A stretch of DNA of 64,000 bases from Streptomyces sp. Ru71 (GCF_002920535.1 NZ_PQSS01000002.1:186001-250000); one strand, 5' to 3'. Shown: positions 28,266-39,189, counted from the first letter of the stretch. The notes: generated from the letters alone by a model not told the origin. Translations and numbers: made by a program.

Positions 28266-28706
28266 TCAGCCCAGTCGTTTGATCAGCGTGTACTCCGTCA
28301 GGCCCGGGGGGTAGTCCGGGATGGTGCAGGCCACCTCGTAGCCCTGTTTGCGGTAGAAGTCGGGGGCCTGGAAGTCCCAGGTCTCCACGCGGGCGGCTGT
28401 GCAGGATCGGTCCGTGTGGGCCAGGTGTTCGGCCTGGGTCAGGAGGTGGGAGCCCAGGCCCGTGCCGCGGTGGGGGGCGGCGACCCAGAGGTAGGTGATG
28501 TGCAGCCAGCCCGCCCAGGTGTGGCCGACCAGGCCGCCCGCGAGGTCGTCGGTGTCGTCCATGGCCCACAGGTGCAGGGGGACGTCCCGCTCGCGCTCGC
28601 CGCGCAGGGCGCGCAGCACCGGGGAGGCCGCGGTGTTCGTGTCGCGGAGGCGGGAGCGGAGCAGATCGCGTCGTGCCTTGTCTACTTCTGCCTCAATACG
28701 AAACAT
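28266..28706 (-). CDS. GNAT family N-acetyltransferase
   Basis: A 146-residue GNAT enzyme using acetyl-CoA. The acetyl-CoA-binding motif is LWVAAPHRGTGLGSHLLTQAE (V-x4-Q/R-G-x-G pattern), and the C-terminal FYRKQGYEVAC is the usual ending of the fold. The ATG at 28706 has AGGGTGAG upstream; a GTG at 28715 is an alternative start. Substrate is not predictable. The gene is a convergent boundary to the accessory block. Confidence 0.87.
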   Translation of the reverse strand: MFRIEAEVDKARRDLLRSRLRDTNTAASPVLRALRGERERDVPLHLWAMDDTDDLAGGLVGHTWAGWLHITYLWVAAPHRGTGLGSHLLTQAEHLAHTDRSCTAARVETWDFQAPDFYRKQGYEVACTIPDYPPGLTEYTLIKRLG

Positions 28707-28782
28707 GCGGCTCACCCTAAACGCCGGGATACGGCCAGTTCTGTAATTTTGCTTCCCCTCCTCGCCTGCGGCCCTACCCTGT

Positions 28783-28809
28783 GAACAGCACCGGTGGGGG
28801 CCGGTGTTC
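28783..28809. other. hairpin in the 5' region of the LuxR regulator gene
   Basis: GAACA-g-CACCGG pairs with CCGGTGTTC around a TGGGGG loop, 140 bp before the start codon. It could be a leader structure or an operator; nothing else supports a function. Confidence 0.3.
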
Positions 28810-28948
28810 GTTCAGGGGGCGAGTCGGTCGGGTGCGGTGCTCGCGGCGGGGGGAAGCAGTCCGGTACGGCGGCGGCCGTACGGTTCGGTGACCCCTCGGG
28901 CGCCGTACCCGCGACGGTCGTCGTTGAGAGGGCCAGTGGGGGTCATCC

Positions 28949-29704
28949 GTGGTGCGCATCCGAGTCCTGGTCGTCGACGACCACCGCATCTTCGCCGAGT
29001 CGCTCGCCGCGGCACTGGCCGCCGAGCCCGACGTCGAGGTGGCCGCGGCCGGCAGCGGCCCGGCCGCGCTGCGCTCGCTGGAGCGGGCGGCCACCGAGGG
29101 GCGCCGCTTCGACGTGGCTCTCGTCGACGCCGACCTGGGGGCGATGCCCCCCGGGGTGCGGGCGGCGAACGGCGCGGAGGACGGCGTCGTCGACGGGATC
29201 TCCCTGGTCGCCGGGGTCCGCACCGCGCAGCCGCACGTCAGGGTCGTCGTGCTCGCCGAGCGGGACGACCCGCGCCGGGCCGCGCTCGCCCTGCAGGCCG
29301 GAGCCTGCGGCTGGGTCGCCAAGGACTGCTCGCTGTCCCGGCTGCTGACCGTGGTCCGCGGCGTGCTGCGCGACGAGACGCATCTGCCGCCCGCCCTGCT
29401 GACCGGCGTCCTGCGCGAGCTGACGGCCGCACGCAAGCACCGCACCGAGAGCGAGGCCCTGGTGGAGTCCCTCACCCCGCGCGAGCGGGAGGTGCTGCGC
29501 TGCATGGTCGCCGGGCTCGGCCGCAAGGCGGTCGCCGAGCGGCTGTTCCTCTCCCCGCACACGGTGCGTACGCACATGCAGAACGTGCTGGGCAAGCTGG
29601 GTGTCCACTCCACCCTGGCCGCCGTCGCGCTCGCCCGGCGGGCCGGGGTCGGGCCCGCCGACCTAGCCGGGGATGTTGTCGAACGGGGCGGTCAGCTGGC
29701 GTAG
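28949..29704 (+). CDS. LuxR-family response regulator
   Basis: A 251-residue NarL/FixJ-type regulator: receiver domain (1-145) with VVDDH, phospho-acceptor Asp in VALVDADLG and Lys in WVAKDCS, then LuxR HTH (about 175-235; LTPREREVLRCMVAGLGRKAV ... SPHTVRTHMQNVLGKLGV). Unlike the regulator at 17038, the phosphorylation site is intact, but a 20-residue Gly/Ala insertion follows the acceptor Asp. No kinase is adjacent. Its 3' end overlaps the convergent MarR gene by 42 bp. GTG at 28949 or 28952. Confidence 0.88.
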   Translation: MVRIRVLVVDDHRIFAESLAAALAAEPDVEVAAAGSGPAALRSLERAATEGRRFDVALVDADLGAMPPGVRAANGAEDGVVDGISLVAGVRTAQPHVRVVVLAERDDPRRAALALQAGACGWVAKDCSLSRLLTVVRGVLRDETHLPPALLTGVLRELTAARKHRTESEALVESLTPREREVLRCMVAGLGRKAVAERLFLSPHTVRTHMQNVLGKLGVHSTLAAVALARRAGVGPADLAGDVVERGGQLA

Positions 29705-30160
29705 CAGGCCGGCCAGCTCGCCGCGCTGGGCGCGGGACAGCTCGGCCAGGATCGCCCGCTCCTGGTCCAGCAGCCCGGCCAGGGCCTGGTCGGCGCGGTC
29801 CCGGCCCTCGTCGGTCAGCCGGACCAGCACACCGCGGCGGTCGCTGGGATCGGGCAGGCGCTCCACCAGGCCCTTCTTGGCCAGGCGGTCGATCCGGTTG
29901 GTCATCGTCCCCGAAGTCACCAGTGTCTGCGTCAGCAGCTGGCCGGGGGAGAGCTGATACGGGGACCCCGCGCGCCGCAGGGCCGTCAGCACGTCGAACT
30001 CCCAGGGCTCCAGGCTGTGCTCGGAGAAGGCAAGACGGCGTGCCCGGTCCAGGTGCCGGGCCAGTCTGCTCACCCGGCTGAGCACCTCTAGCGGCTCCAC
30101 GTCGAGGTCCGGGCGCTCCCGGCGCCACGCTGCGACCAGCCGATCGACCTCGTCCTCCAT
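29663..30160 (-). CDS. MarR family transcriptional regulator
   Basis: A 165-residue winged-helix repressor: helix 1 (EDEVDRLVAAWRRERPDL), then EFDVLTALRRAG, recognition region SGTMTNRIDRLAKKGLVERLPDPSDRRGVLVRLT with the wing. The ATG at 30160 is chosen because the frame above it is antisense to the methyltransferase gene. No Shine-Dalgarno precedes it, but TACACT lies 7 nt upstream, so a leaderless transcript is likely. It diverges from the methyltransferase gene; the 88-bp gap carries three 15-bp repeat operators, so it probably represses that operon and itself. Confidence 0.88.
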   Translation of the reverse strand: MEDEVDRLVAAWRRERPDLDVEPLEVLSRVSRLARHLDRARRLAFSEHSLEPWEFDVLTALRRAGSPYQLSPGQLLTQTLVTSGTMTNRIDRLAKKGLVERLPDPSDRRGVLVRLTDEGRDRADQALAGLLDQERAILAELSRAQRGELAGLLRQLTAPFDNIPG

Positions 30161-30180
30161 GGCGATCAGTGTAGTGGTTG

Positions 30181-30225
30181 TGTCGACATTGAGTCTCTTG
30201 ATGTCGAGTCTCTTGACGTCAAGAT
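30181..30225. promoter_or_regulatory. three tandem 15-bp operator units for the MarR regulator
   Basis: Units start at 30181, 30196 and 30211: TGTCGACATTGAGTC, TCTTGATGTCGAGTC and TCTTGACGTCAAGAT. The third contains the perfect palindrome TCTTGACGTCAAGA (30211-30224); the others are decayed forms. A possible promoter toward the methyltransferase (TTGATG at 30198, AAGATA at 30221, 17-bp spacing) lies inside the array. Confidence 0.65.
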
Positions 30226-30248
30226 AGATCCGGGAGGAGAGTGGCTCC

Positions 30249-31061
30249 ATGACCACGCCGACCTGGGATCCGGACCAGTACCTCCGCCACGCCGGGCACC
30301 GTGCCCGCCCCTTCGCCGACCTCCTCGCCCGTATCCCCGCCCCACCCGGCGGCCGGCCCCGCATCGCCGACCTCGGCTGCGGCCCCGGCAACGTCACCGC
30401 CCTGCTCGCCCAGCGCTGGCCCACCGCCCACATCACCGGCTACGACAACTCACCCCAGATGCTCGACGCCGCCCACACCGGCCACGAAGGACCGACGGCC
30501 GGAGGCGGACACCTCGACTTCGCCCACGCCGACGTCCGCCACTGGACGCCCTCCGAGCCGTACGACGTGATCGTCAGCAACGCCACCCTCCAGTGGGTGC
30601 CCGGACACGCCGAGAGGTTCGCCGCCTGGACCGCCGCCCTGCGCCCCGGCGGCACCTTCGCCTTCCAGATCCCCGACAACATCGACGCCCCGCTGCACGC
30701 CCTCATGCGCGACCTCGCCGCCACGCCCCGCTGGCGCTCCCGCCTCGCCGACGTGCTGCGCCGCACCGACTCGGTGCACACCCCTGGCGCCTACCTCGAC
30801 CGGCTCGCCCGCCTCGGCTGCACCACCGACGTGTGGCAGACGACGTACTTCCACGTCCTGACCGGCGACGACCCCGTCCTCGACTGGGTCAAGGGCACCG
30901 GCCTGCGTCCCGCCCTCACCGCCCTCGCCGACGACCCCGAGGCCCGCGACGCCTTCCTCGCCGAGTACCGCGACCTGCTCCGCGAGGCCTACCCGCGCCA
31001 GGACTACGGCACCGTCCTGCCCTTCCGCCGGCTGTTCGCCGTGGCCGTGAAGGAGGCCTGA
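30249..31061 (+). CDS. tam: trans-aconitate 2-methyltransferase-like SAM methyltransferase
   Basis: A 270-residue SAM-dependent methyltransferase that matches the Tam family along its whole length: N-terminal TWDPDQYLRHAGHRARPF, motif I IADLGCGPGNVTALL, ITGYDNSPQML (motif II), IVSNATLQWVPGHAERFAAW, then the C-terminal TTYFHVLTGDDPVLDWVKGTGLRP. Tam methylates trans-aconitate, a spontaneous inhibitor of aconitase. ATG after GGGAGGAG. First gene of a short operon with a VOC protein. Confidence 0.9.
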   Translation: MTTPTWDPDQYLRHAGHRARPFADLLARIPAPPGGRPRIADLGCGPGNVTALLAQRWPTAHITGYDNSPQMLDAAHTGHEGPTAGGGHLDFAHADVRHWTPSEPYDVIVSNATLQWVPGHAERFAAWTAALRPGGTFAFQIPDNIDAPLHALMRDLAATPRWRSRLADVLRRTDSVHTPGAYLDRLARLGCTTDVWQTTYFHVLTGDDPVLDWVKGTGLRPALTALADDPEARDAFLAEYRDLLREAYPRQDYGTVLPFRRLFAVAVKEA

Positions 31062-31063
31062 CG

Positions 31064-31465
31064 GTGATCGCCGCGATCGACCACGTCCAGCTCGCCGCCC
31101 CGCCCGGCAGCGAGGACGCCCTGCGCGCCTTCTACACCGGCGTCCTCGGCATGACCGAGATCCCCAAGCCGCCGGTGCTCGCGGCCCGCGGCGGCTGCTG
31201 GTTCCAGGCCGGCGCCGTCCAGCTCCACCTCGGAATCGAGGACGGCTTCCGTCCCGCCCGCAAGGCCCACCCCGGCCTGCGCGTCACCCGGATCCGGGCC
31301 TACGCCGCCCACCTCACCGCGTGCGGCACCGAGGTCACCTGGGACGACGGCCTGCCCGGCCACCTGCGCTTCTACGCCGGGGACCCGGTCGGCAACCGCC
31401 TGGAGTTTCTCCAGCCCCACGACAGCCCCAGGTTTGAGCCCGGCCTGCCTGGCCACCCGGTGTGA
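31064..31465 (+). CDS. VOC (glyoxalase-like) family protein
   Basis: A 133-residue protein with the paired beta-alpha-beta-beta-beta units of the vicinal oxygen chelate fold: IDHVQLAAPPGSEDALRAFYTGVLGM at the start and YAGDPVGNRLEFLQP at the end, with candidate metal ligands His near 5, Gln/His of QLHLG near 50 and Glu of LEFLQ. GTG at 31064 after AGGAGG, 2 bp past the methyltransferase stop, so cotranslated. Substrate unknown. Confidence 0.85.
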   Translation: MIAAIDHVQLAAPPGSEDALRAFYTGVLGMTEIPKPPVLAARGGCWFQAGAVQLHLGIEDGFRPARKAHPGLRVTRIRAYAAHLTACGTEVTWDDGLPGHLRFYAGDPVGNRLEFLQPHDSPRFEPGLPGHPV

Positions 31466-31500
31466 CGACACAGACGACGACCTCACTGGGAGTGATGATC

Positions 31501-31674
31501 GTGGCAGGCGAGGAGAAGTCCAGGTCGAAGAAGGAACAGATGAAGGGCAAGGCCAAGGAGGCGGCGGGCAGGGCCGTCGGCAACGAGCGCCTGACCGCCG
31601 AGGGCAAGGCCGACCAGATGAAGGGCGACGCCCGCCAGGCCAAGGAGAAGACCAAGGACGTCTTCAAGCACTGA
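31501..31674 (+). CDS. CsbD family stress protein
   Basis: A 57-residue highly charged protein matching CsbD: KKEQMKGKAKEAAGRAVGNERLTAEGKADQ and the K-G-D-A-R-Q-A-K-E-K repeat. CsbD proteins accumulate under general stress; function unknown. GTG at 31501 after GGGAG gives the standard family length; the longer frame starting at 31462 overlaps the VOC gene. Followed by a strong terminator. Confidence 0.86.
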   Translation: MAGEEKSRSKKEQMKGKAKEAAGRAVGNERLTAEGKADQMKGDARQAKEKTKDVFKH

Positions 31675-31686
31675 GCCGCCTAATGG

Positions 31687-31717
31687 GAAGGCCCCCCGGA
31701 CGATCCGGGGGGCCTTC
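31687..31717. terminator. bidirectional terminator
   Basis: GAAGGCCCCCCGGA and TCCGGGGGGCCTTC form a perfect 14-bp stem with a 3-nt loop between the convergent csbD-like and TetR genes. Confidence 0.85.
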
Positions 31718-31734
31718 GCACGCGCTCTACGGGG

Positions 31735-32412
31735 TCAGCTCTTGCGGTGACCTATCAGCCGGGGCTTCGGCTCCAGCCCGTCCAGCCCGTGCCACGCCAG
31801 GTTCACCAGATGCGCGGCGACCTCCGCCTTCTTCGGCCGGCGCACGTCCAGCCACCACTGCCCGGTCAGCGCCACCATCCCCACCAGCGCCTGCGCGTAC
31901 AGCGGCGCCAGCTTCGGATCGAAGCCCCGGGACTTGAACTCACGCCCCAGGATGTCCTCCACCTGGGTGGCGATGTCCGAGATCAGCGAGGCGAAGGAGC
32001 CCGTGGACTGCGGGATCGGGGAGTCACGGACGAGGATGCGGAACCCGTCCGTGTACTCCTCGATGTAGTCCAGCAGCGCGAAGGCCGCCTGCTCGCACAG
32101 CTCACGCGGGTGGCCGGCCGTCAGCGAGCTGGTGACCATGTCCAGCAGCCGCCGCATCTCGCGGTCGACCACCACCGCGTACAGACCCTCCTTGCCGCCG
32201 AAGTGCTCGTACACCACCGGCTTGGACACCCCGGCCTTCGCCGCGATCTCCTCCACCGACGTGCCCTCGAAGCCCTTCGCCGCGAACAGGGTCCGACCGA
32301 TCTCCAGCAGCTGCTGGCGGCGCTCCGCGCCGGTCATCCGGGTACGGCGCGTACGCCGCGGCTTGTCGGTGCTTGAGCTGCTGCTGGAGTCGGTCGCCAC
32401 GGCGTCAATCAT
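31735..32412 (-). CDS. TetR family regulator linked to the fatty acid desaturase
   Basis: A 225-residue TetR-type repressor. After a Ser-rich and basic N-terminus, the HTH is at about 28-75 (RRQQLLEIGRTLFAAKGFEGTSVEEIAAKAGVSKPVVYEHFGGKEGLY pattern, given here as motif positions), and the ligand-binding half ends in WWLDVRRPKK. It overlaps the desaturase stop by 4 bp (ATGA), forming an operon. Two inverted-repeat sites in the desaturase promoter are its probable operators, giving feedback control of membrane unsaturation; inference from arrangement. Confidence 0.9.
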   Translation of the reverse strand: MIDAVATDSSSSSSTDKPRRTRRTRMTGAERRQQLLEIGRTLFAAKGFEGTSVEEIAAKAGVSKPVVYEHFGGKEGLYAVVVDREMRRLLDMVTSSLTAGHPRELCEQAAFALLDYIEEYTDGFRILVRDSPIPQSTGSFASLISDIATQVEDILGREFKSRGFDPKLAPLYAQALVGMVALTGQWWLDVRRPKKAEVAAHLVNLAWHGLDGLEPKPRLIGHRKS

Positions 32413-33419
32413 GCCGCCTCGGCCGTCACCTTCCGCCGCCGGGAGCCGTCCTCACCGCCGTTGCGGCGCGAATCGATACGGGAGCGTGACGGCCAGCGCA
32501 CGTCGTAGGCCCAGCCCAGCTGCTCGAACCAGCGGATGATGCGCGCCGAGGAGTCGAGCTGGCCGCGCATCACACCGTGCCGCGCCGCGGTCGGGTCGGC
32601 GTGGTGCAGGTTGTGCCAGGACTCACCGCAGGACAGGATCGCCAGCCACCACACGTTGCCCGAGCGGTCCCGCGACTTGAACGGGCGCTTGCCCACCGCG
32701 TGGCAGATCGAGTTGATCGACCACGTCACGTGGTGCAGCAACGCCACCCGGACGAGTGAACCCCAGAAGAACGCGGTGAACGCGCCCCACCAGGACATCG
32801 TCACCAGCCCGCCGATCAGCGGCGGCAGCAGCAGCGACACGGCCGTCCACAGCACGAACTGCCGGGAGATCGCCCGCAGCGCCGGGTCCTTGATCAGATC
32901 CGGGGCGTACTTGTCCTGCGGAGTCTGCTCCTCATCGAACATCCAGCCGATGTGTGCCCACCACAGGCCCTTCATCAGCGCCGGAACCGTCTCCCCGTAG
33001 CGCCACGGCGAGTGCGGGTCGCCCTCGGCGTCGGAGAACTTGTGGTGCCGGCGGTGATCCGCCACCCAGCGCACCAGCGGCCCCTCCACCGCCATCGACC
33101 CGGCGATCGCCAGAGCGATCTTCAGCGGGCGCTTGGCCTTGAAGGAACCGTGGGTGAAGTGACGGTGGAAACCGATGGTGATGCCGTGGCAGCCCAGGTA
33201 GTAGAAGAAGACCATCAGGCCCAGGTCCAGCCAGCTCACGCCCCATCCCCAGGCCAACGGCACGGCCGCCACCAGCGCCAGGAACGGGACGGTGATGAAC
33301 AGCAGCAGCGCGATCTGCTCGATCGAACGCTTCTGCTCGCCGCCGAGCGTGGCGGGCGGTGCGAGGGTGTCGTCGGGCGCCTTCGGAGCGTCTGCGATCA
33401 CATCGGAACTAGTGGTCAT
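32409..33419 (-). CDS. acyl-CoA/fatty acid delta-9-type desaturase
   Basis: A 336-residue membrane di-iron desaturase. Three histidine boxes bind iron: HRHFTH near 93, DHRRHHKF near 128 and WHNLHHADPT near 270. Four hydrophobic segments lie in two pairs. The ATG at 33419 after AGGGGACC gives the standard N-terminus. Probably introduces a double bond into acyl chains of membrane lipids. Cotranscribed with the TetR gene. Confidence 0.93.
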   Translation of the reverse strand: MTTSSDVIADAPKAPDDTLAPPATLGGEQKRSIEQIALLLFITVPFLALVAAVPLAWGWGVSWLDLGLMVFFYYLGCHGITIGFHRHFTHGSFKAKRPLKIALAIAGSMAVEGPLVRWVADHRRHHKFSDAEGDPHSPWRYGETVPALMKGLWWAHIGWMFDEEQTPQDKYAPDLIKDPALRAISRQFVLWTAVSLLLPPLIGGLVTMSWWGAFTAFFWGSLVRVALLHHVTWSINSICHAVGKRPFKSRDRSGNVWWLAILSCGESWHNLHHADPTAARHGVMRGQLDSSARIIRWFEQLGWAYDVRWPSRSRIDSRRNGGEDGSRRRKVTAEAA

Positions 33420-33483
33420 ACGCGGTCCCCTGTGGGGTAGAGGGTCTGGGCGATGCCGAGCTGCGGGAACCCGCACTCGTTCC

Positions 33484-33510
33484 TACGGTTCCGTAACCTA
33501 CGGCATCGTA
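33484..33510. promoter_or_regulatory. two 15-bp-spaced operators in the desaturase promoter
   Basis: TACGGTTCCGTA (33484-33495, perfect 5-bp arms) and TACGGCATCGTA (33499-33510, one mismatch) lie on the same face of the helix-and-a-half, 65-90 bp before the desaturase start. On the minus strand CTGACA at about 33519 and GTTACG give a weak promoter that these sites would cover. Confidence 0.6.
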
Positions 33511-33558
33511 AGTATGTCAGCGTGTTGCGCGGCGGCAAGAGCCCAAGGGCCTGGGCCT

Positions 33559-33590
33559 TCCGACCGGCACCTATCCTGTAGTCGGTCGGA
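33559..33590. promoter_or_regulatory. 8-bp inverted repeat around a candidate -10 of ppc
   Basis: TCCGACCG (33559-33566) and CGGTCGGA (33583-33590) are exact inverted copies with a 16-nt spacer that contains TATCCT (33572-33577). The site is 120 bp upstream of the ppc start. It could be an operator or a leader hairpin. Confidence 0.4.
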
Positions 33591-33710
33591 CAGCGCGGTC
33601 CGCTCTGAAGTTTTTCCCGGACGTCCGGCCCGTAAGCGGCGCCCGCCGCGCGAGACGCTCGTCCGGGTTCCCCTCCCAGACGAGCTTCAACACTGCAAGG
33701 AGCCGCACCT

Positions 33711-36440
<2,730 letters not shown>

Positions 36441-36455
36441 CCCGGCCCCGGACAC

Positions 36456-36493
36456 GACGGTGCCCCCGAGCCACGCTGCTCGGGGGCACCGTC
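36456..36493. terminator. terminator between ppc and the LAETG protein gene
   Basis: GACGGTGCCCCCGAG (36456-36470) pairs perfectly with CTCGGGGGCACCGTC (36479-36493) around an 8-nt loop; it can serve both convergent genes. Confidence 0.85.
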
Positions 36494-36508
36494 CGTCTTC
36501 AGCGGGCG

Positions 36509-37198
36509 TCAGCCACGCGCCGCCTTACGGCGCCGCAGCACCAGGAACCCGCCGCCCGCGACCAGCGCGGCCGCCACACCCGACAGCAGCCCCACCGGGG
36601 CGCCGTTGCCGGTCTCGGCCAGGTCACCCGAGCCCACACCGCCCTGCGCCGACGGCGACGCGGACGCCGACGGGGCGGCCTCACCGGCGGCCGCCGACGC
36701 GGACGCCGACGGAGCCGCCGACGCCGACACCCCGGCCGACGCCGAGACCGACGCCGACGCGGACGCCGACGGCGCCGCACCGCCCTCGGACTTCTCGCAG
36801 TCCGTCCAGAACACCTTGTGCTTCGCCGCACCCTTCTCACCGGCGAAGTTCCAGAACAGCTTGTAGTGCCCGTCGGGCAGCGACAGATCCTCTGTCCGGC
36901 CGTGACCGGAACCGTCCAGTGCGAGCGAGCCGGACTTCACCGTCTCGCCCTTCACACCGGCCGTCGGCGCCCAGGACTCGATGTGCCAGGACACCTGCTG
37001 ACCGCCGTCGAAACCGAAGGCGTCCAGATAGAACGTGCACACGTGCGGCTCGTTCCGGCGCAGTTCCTCGCCGGTCGACGCATCGTGGATCTTGACCGTG
37101 CCGTTGTCGCCGGGCGCGGTCGCGTGCGCGGAGGGGGCCGTCAGAAAAGCGGCGGCGGCGAGGGCGCACACGGCGCCGACGCGAGTGGGGGTACGCAT
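36509..37198 (-). CDS. secreted protein with LAETG sortase signal
   Basis: A 229-residue cell-surface protein. Signal peptide (1-27, cleaved after SAHA), a folded domain (about 30-135) with Trp/Tyr-rich strands and two Cys, a Ser/Ala-rich linker of SASAS repeats (about 138-190), then the sorting signal LAETG near 200, a hydrophobic helix and the RRRK tail. LAxTG is the recognition motif of class E sortases, which anchor chaplins and other proteins in Streptomyces. The function of the folded domain is unknown. The product is attached to peptidoglycan by inference. Confidence 0.88.
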   Translation of the reverse strand: MRTPTRVGAVCALAAAAFLTAPSAHATAPGDNGTVKIHDASTGEELRRNEPHVCTFYLDAFGFDGGQQVSWHIESWAPTAGVKGETVKSGSLALDGSGHGRTEDLSLPDGHYKLFWNFAGEKGAAKHKVFWTDCEKSEGGAAPSASASASVSASAGVSASAAPSASASAAAGEAAPSASASPSAQGGVGSGDLAETGNGAPVGLLSGVAAALVAGGGFLVLRRRKAARG

Positions 37199-37331
37199 GG
37201 GCAGTCCATCTTCGAGAAACGAACGGGAAGATGTGGAGGGGGCGGCTCAGCTTCCTGCCAGTGCCATGACCAGGTCAATCACGAACAGGCAACACTCACA
37301 CTCTCCACAACCTGGAGAACGCCAATACCCC

Positions 37332-37837
37332 TCAGACCGTCACGAACGCGGCCGTCAGCAACGCCACCCCGGCCCCCGCCAGCACCCAGGCCGCCCGCGT
37401 GAGCCGCAGCCCGCCCGCCACCACCACCGACGCCAGCAGCAGCGCCCCGCCCAGCGGAACCCACGCGTACAGGACCCCGGCCGGACCCGAACGCACCACC
37501 TCGTCACTGCCCGGCTTCACCACCACCGCGTACGTACGGCCCTTGCGCACCGCGAGCGTGTCGTCGATCACCACGCTGCGCCGAGCCTGCGACCCCGTCG
37601 ACGCCGGCGTGTACGGCCCGCTGCACACATGCTCACCGCACCGCGTCACCACGACGGTGCCCCGCTCCCGCCCCTTGGTCAGCATCACGTGCTGCGCCGT
37701 CCCCCACGACGCCCACACCCCCGCGATGAGGATCAGCGCCGTGACCGTGCCCATCGCGGCGAGGCGGCCGAAACGCAGCGCCGCGACGGAGGCCTGGCGG
37801 GACCGAGTGGCTATGGCAGCAGGCATGGCCGGGATCA
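37332..37837 (-). CDS. membrane protein with extracytoplasmic loop
   Basis: A 168-residue protein with one N-terminal TM segment (about 28-46, AAMGTVTALILIAGVWASW), an extracytoplasmic region with a Cys pair (VVTRCGEHVCSG) near 65-75, and two hydrophobic segments at the C-terminus (WVPLGGALLLASVVVAGG and AAWVLAGAGVALLTAAFV). The ATG at 37837 is chosen; the open frame above it runs into pth. A conserved unknown; it is downstream of pth in the same orientation. Confidence 0.75.
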
Positions 37838-37879
37838 TTCGCCATCCCCGCGCACCGGTCAACTCACGTAAGGGACAAA

Positions 37880-38482
37880 TCAGGAGTTGTACGCGCTCTG
37901 CGCCCGCTCCAGACCCTCCGTCACCAGACACTCCACCGAGTCCGCCGCCCGGTCCACGAAGTAGTCCAGCTCCTTGCGCTCCGCCGAGGAGAAGTCCTTC
38001 AGCACGAAGTCCGCCACCTGCATACGGCCCGGAGGCCGCCCGATCCCGAACCGCACCCGGTGGTACTCCCGCCCCAGCGCCTTCGAGATCGACTTCAGCC
38101 CGTTGTGGCCGTTGTCCCCGCCACCCAGCTTCAGCCGCAGCGTCCCGTAGTCGATGTCCAGCTCGTCGTGCACCGCCACCACGTTGCCGAGCGGCACCTT
38201 GTAGAACTCCCGCAGCGCGTTCACCGGACCGCCCGACAGGTTCATGTACGACATCGGCTTCACCAGCACCACCCGCCGGCCCGCCGGCCCGGGCGGACCG
38301 ATCCGCCCCTCGACGACCTGCGCCTGCGCCTTGCCGGCCCGCTTGAACTTCCCCCCGATCCGCTCGGCGAGCAGGTCCGCCACCATGAAACCGACGTTGT
38401 GCCGGTTCATGGCGTACTCGGGGCCCGGGTTGCCGAGCCCGACGATCAGCCAGGGGGCACTGGCAGGGGTGGTCACGTCCAT
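37880..38482 (-). CDS. pth: peptidyl-tRNA hydrolase
   Basis: A 200-residue enzyme that cleaves stalled peptidyl-tRNA. Motifs: [19 protein letters not shown] (catalytic His), [20 protein letters not shown] (catalytic Asp) and [12 protein letters not shown]. Follows rplY by 75 bp, the conserved rplY-pth pair. Confidence 0.96.
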   Translation of the reverse strand: MDVTTPASAPWLIVGLGNPGPEYAMNRHNVGFMVADLLAERIGGKFKRAGKAQAQVVEGRIGPPGPAGRRVVLVKPMSYMNLSGGPVNALREFYKVPLGNVVAVHDELDIDYGTLRLKLGGGDNGHNGLKSISKALGREYHRVRFGIGRPPGRMQVADFVLKDFSSAERKELDYFVDRAADSVECLVTEGLERAQSAYNS

Positions 38483-38557
38483 GTCTCCTTGATACGCGCC
38501 AGCCGCCGCTCCCTGCGAGGGAAGCGGCGGCTGGTCAGTCGATGACGACGGCGAGGA

Positions 38558-39154
38558 TCAGGCCTCGGCGGCCTCTTCGCCCTCACCCTCGGCGCCCTCG
38601 GCGGCCTCCTCGACCTGCGCGGCCAGGACCTGCAGGACGACGGCGTCCTCGTCGACGGCCAGGGTCACGCCGTTCGGCAGGGCGATGTCCTTGGCGTGGA
38701 CGGAGGCACCGGCCTCCAGGCCCTCCACGGACACCGTGACGGCCTCGGGGATGTGCGTCGCCTCGGCCTCGACCGGCAGGGCGTTCAGCACGTGCTCCAG
38801 CAGGTTGCCACCCGGGGCCAGCTCGCCCTCGGTGTGCACCGGGATCTCGACCGTGACCTTCTCGCCGCGCTTGACCAGCAGCAGGTCCACGTGCTCCAGG
38901 AAGCCCTTCAGCGGGTCGCGCTGCACGGCCTTCGGGATCGCCAGCTCGGTGCGCTGACCGTCGATGTCCAGGGCGATCAGGACGTTCGGCGTACGCAGCG
39001 CCAGCAGCAGGTCGTGGCCCGGCAGGGTCAGGTGCAGCGGCTCGGCGCCGTGACCGTACAGAACACCCGGGACCTTGTTGTCACGGCGGATACGACGCGC
39101 GGCACCCTTGCCGAACTCGGTGCGCGTGGCGGCGGCGAGCTTCACCTCGGACAT
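38558..39154 (-). CDS. rplY: 50S ribosomal protein L25/general stress protein Ctc
   Basis: A 198-residue long-form L25 (Ctc type) that binds 5S rRNA. The N-terminal L25 domain (KLAAATRTEFGKGAARRIRR ... VPGVLYGHG) is followed by the TL5-like C-terminal beta domain and an acidic Glu/Ala tail. ATG at 39154 after GAGGAG; an upstream in-frame extension is not supported. Upstream of pth. Confidence 0.96.
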   Translation of the reverse strand: MSEVKLAAATRTEFGKGAARRIRRDNKVPGVLYGHGAEPLHLTLPGHDLLLALRTPNVLIALDIDGQRTELAIPKAVQRDPLKGFLEHVDLLLVKRGEKVTVEIPVHTEGELAPGGNLLEHVLNALPVEAEATHIPEAVTVSVEGLEAGASVHAKDIALPNGVTLAVDEDAVVLQVLAAQVEEAAEGAEGEGEEAAEA

Positions 39155-39189
39155 GCTGATCACTCCTCGTAGGAAGCGGAAAATCGGAC

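Noticed and set aside
30593..31063. N-terminal extension of the VOC protein
   Set aside because: Overlaps the methyltransferase in another frame; the GTG at 31064 has AGGAGG and starts the fold exactly.
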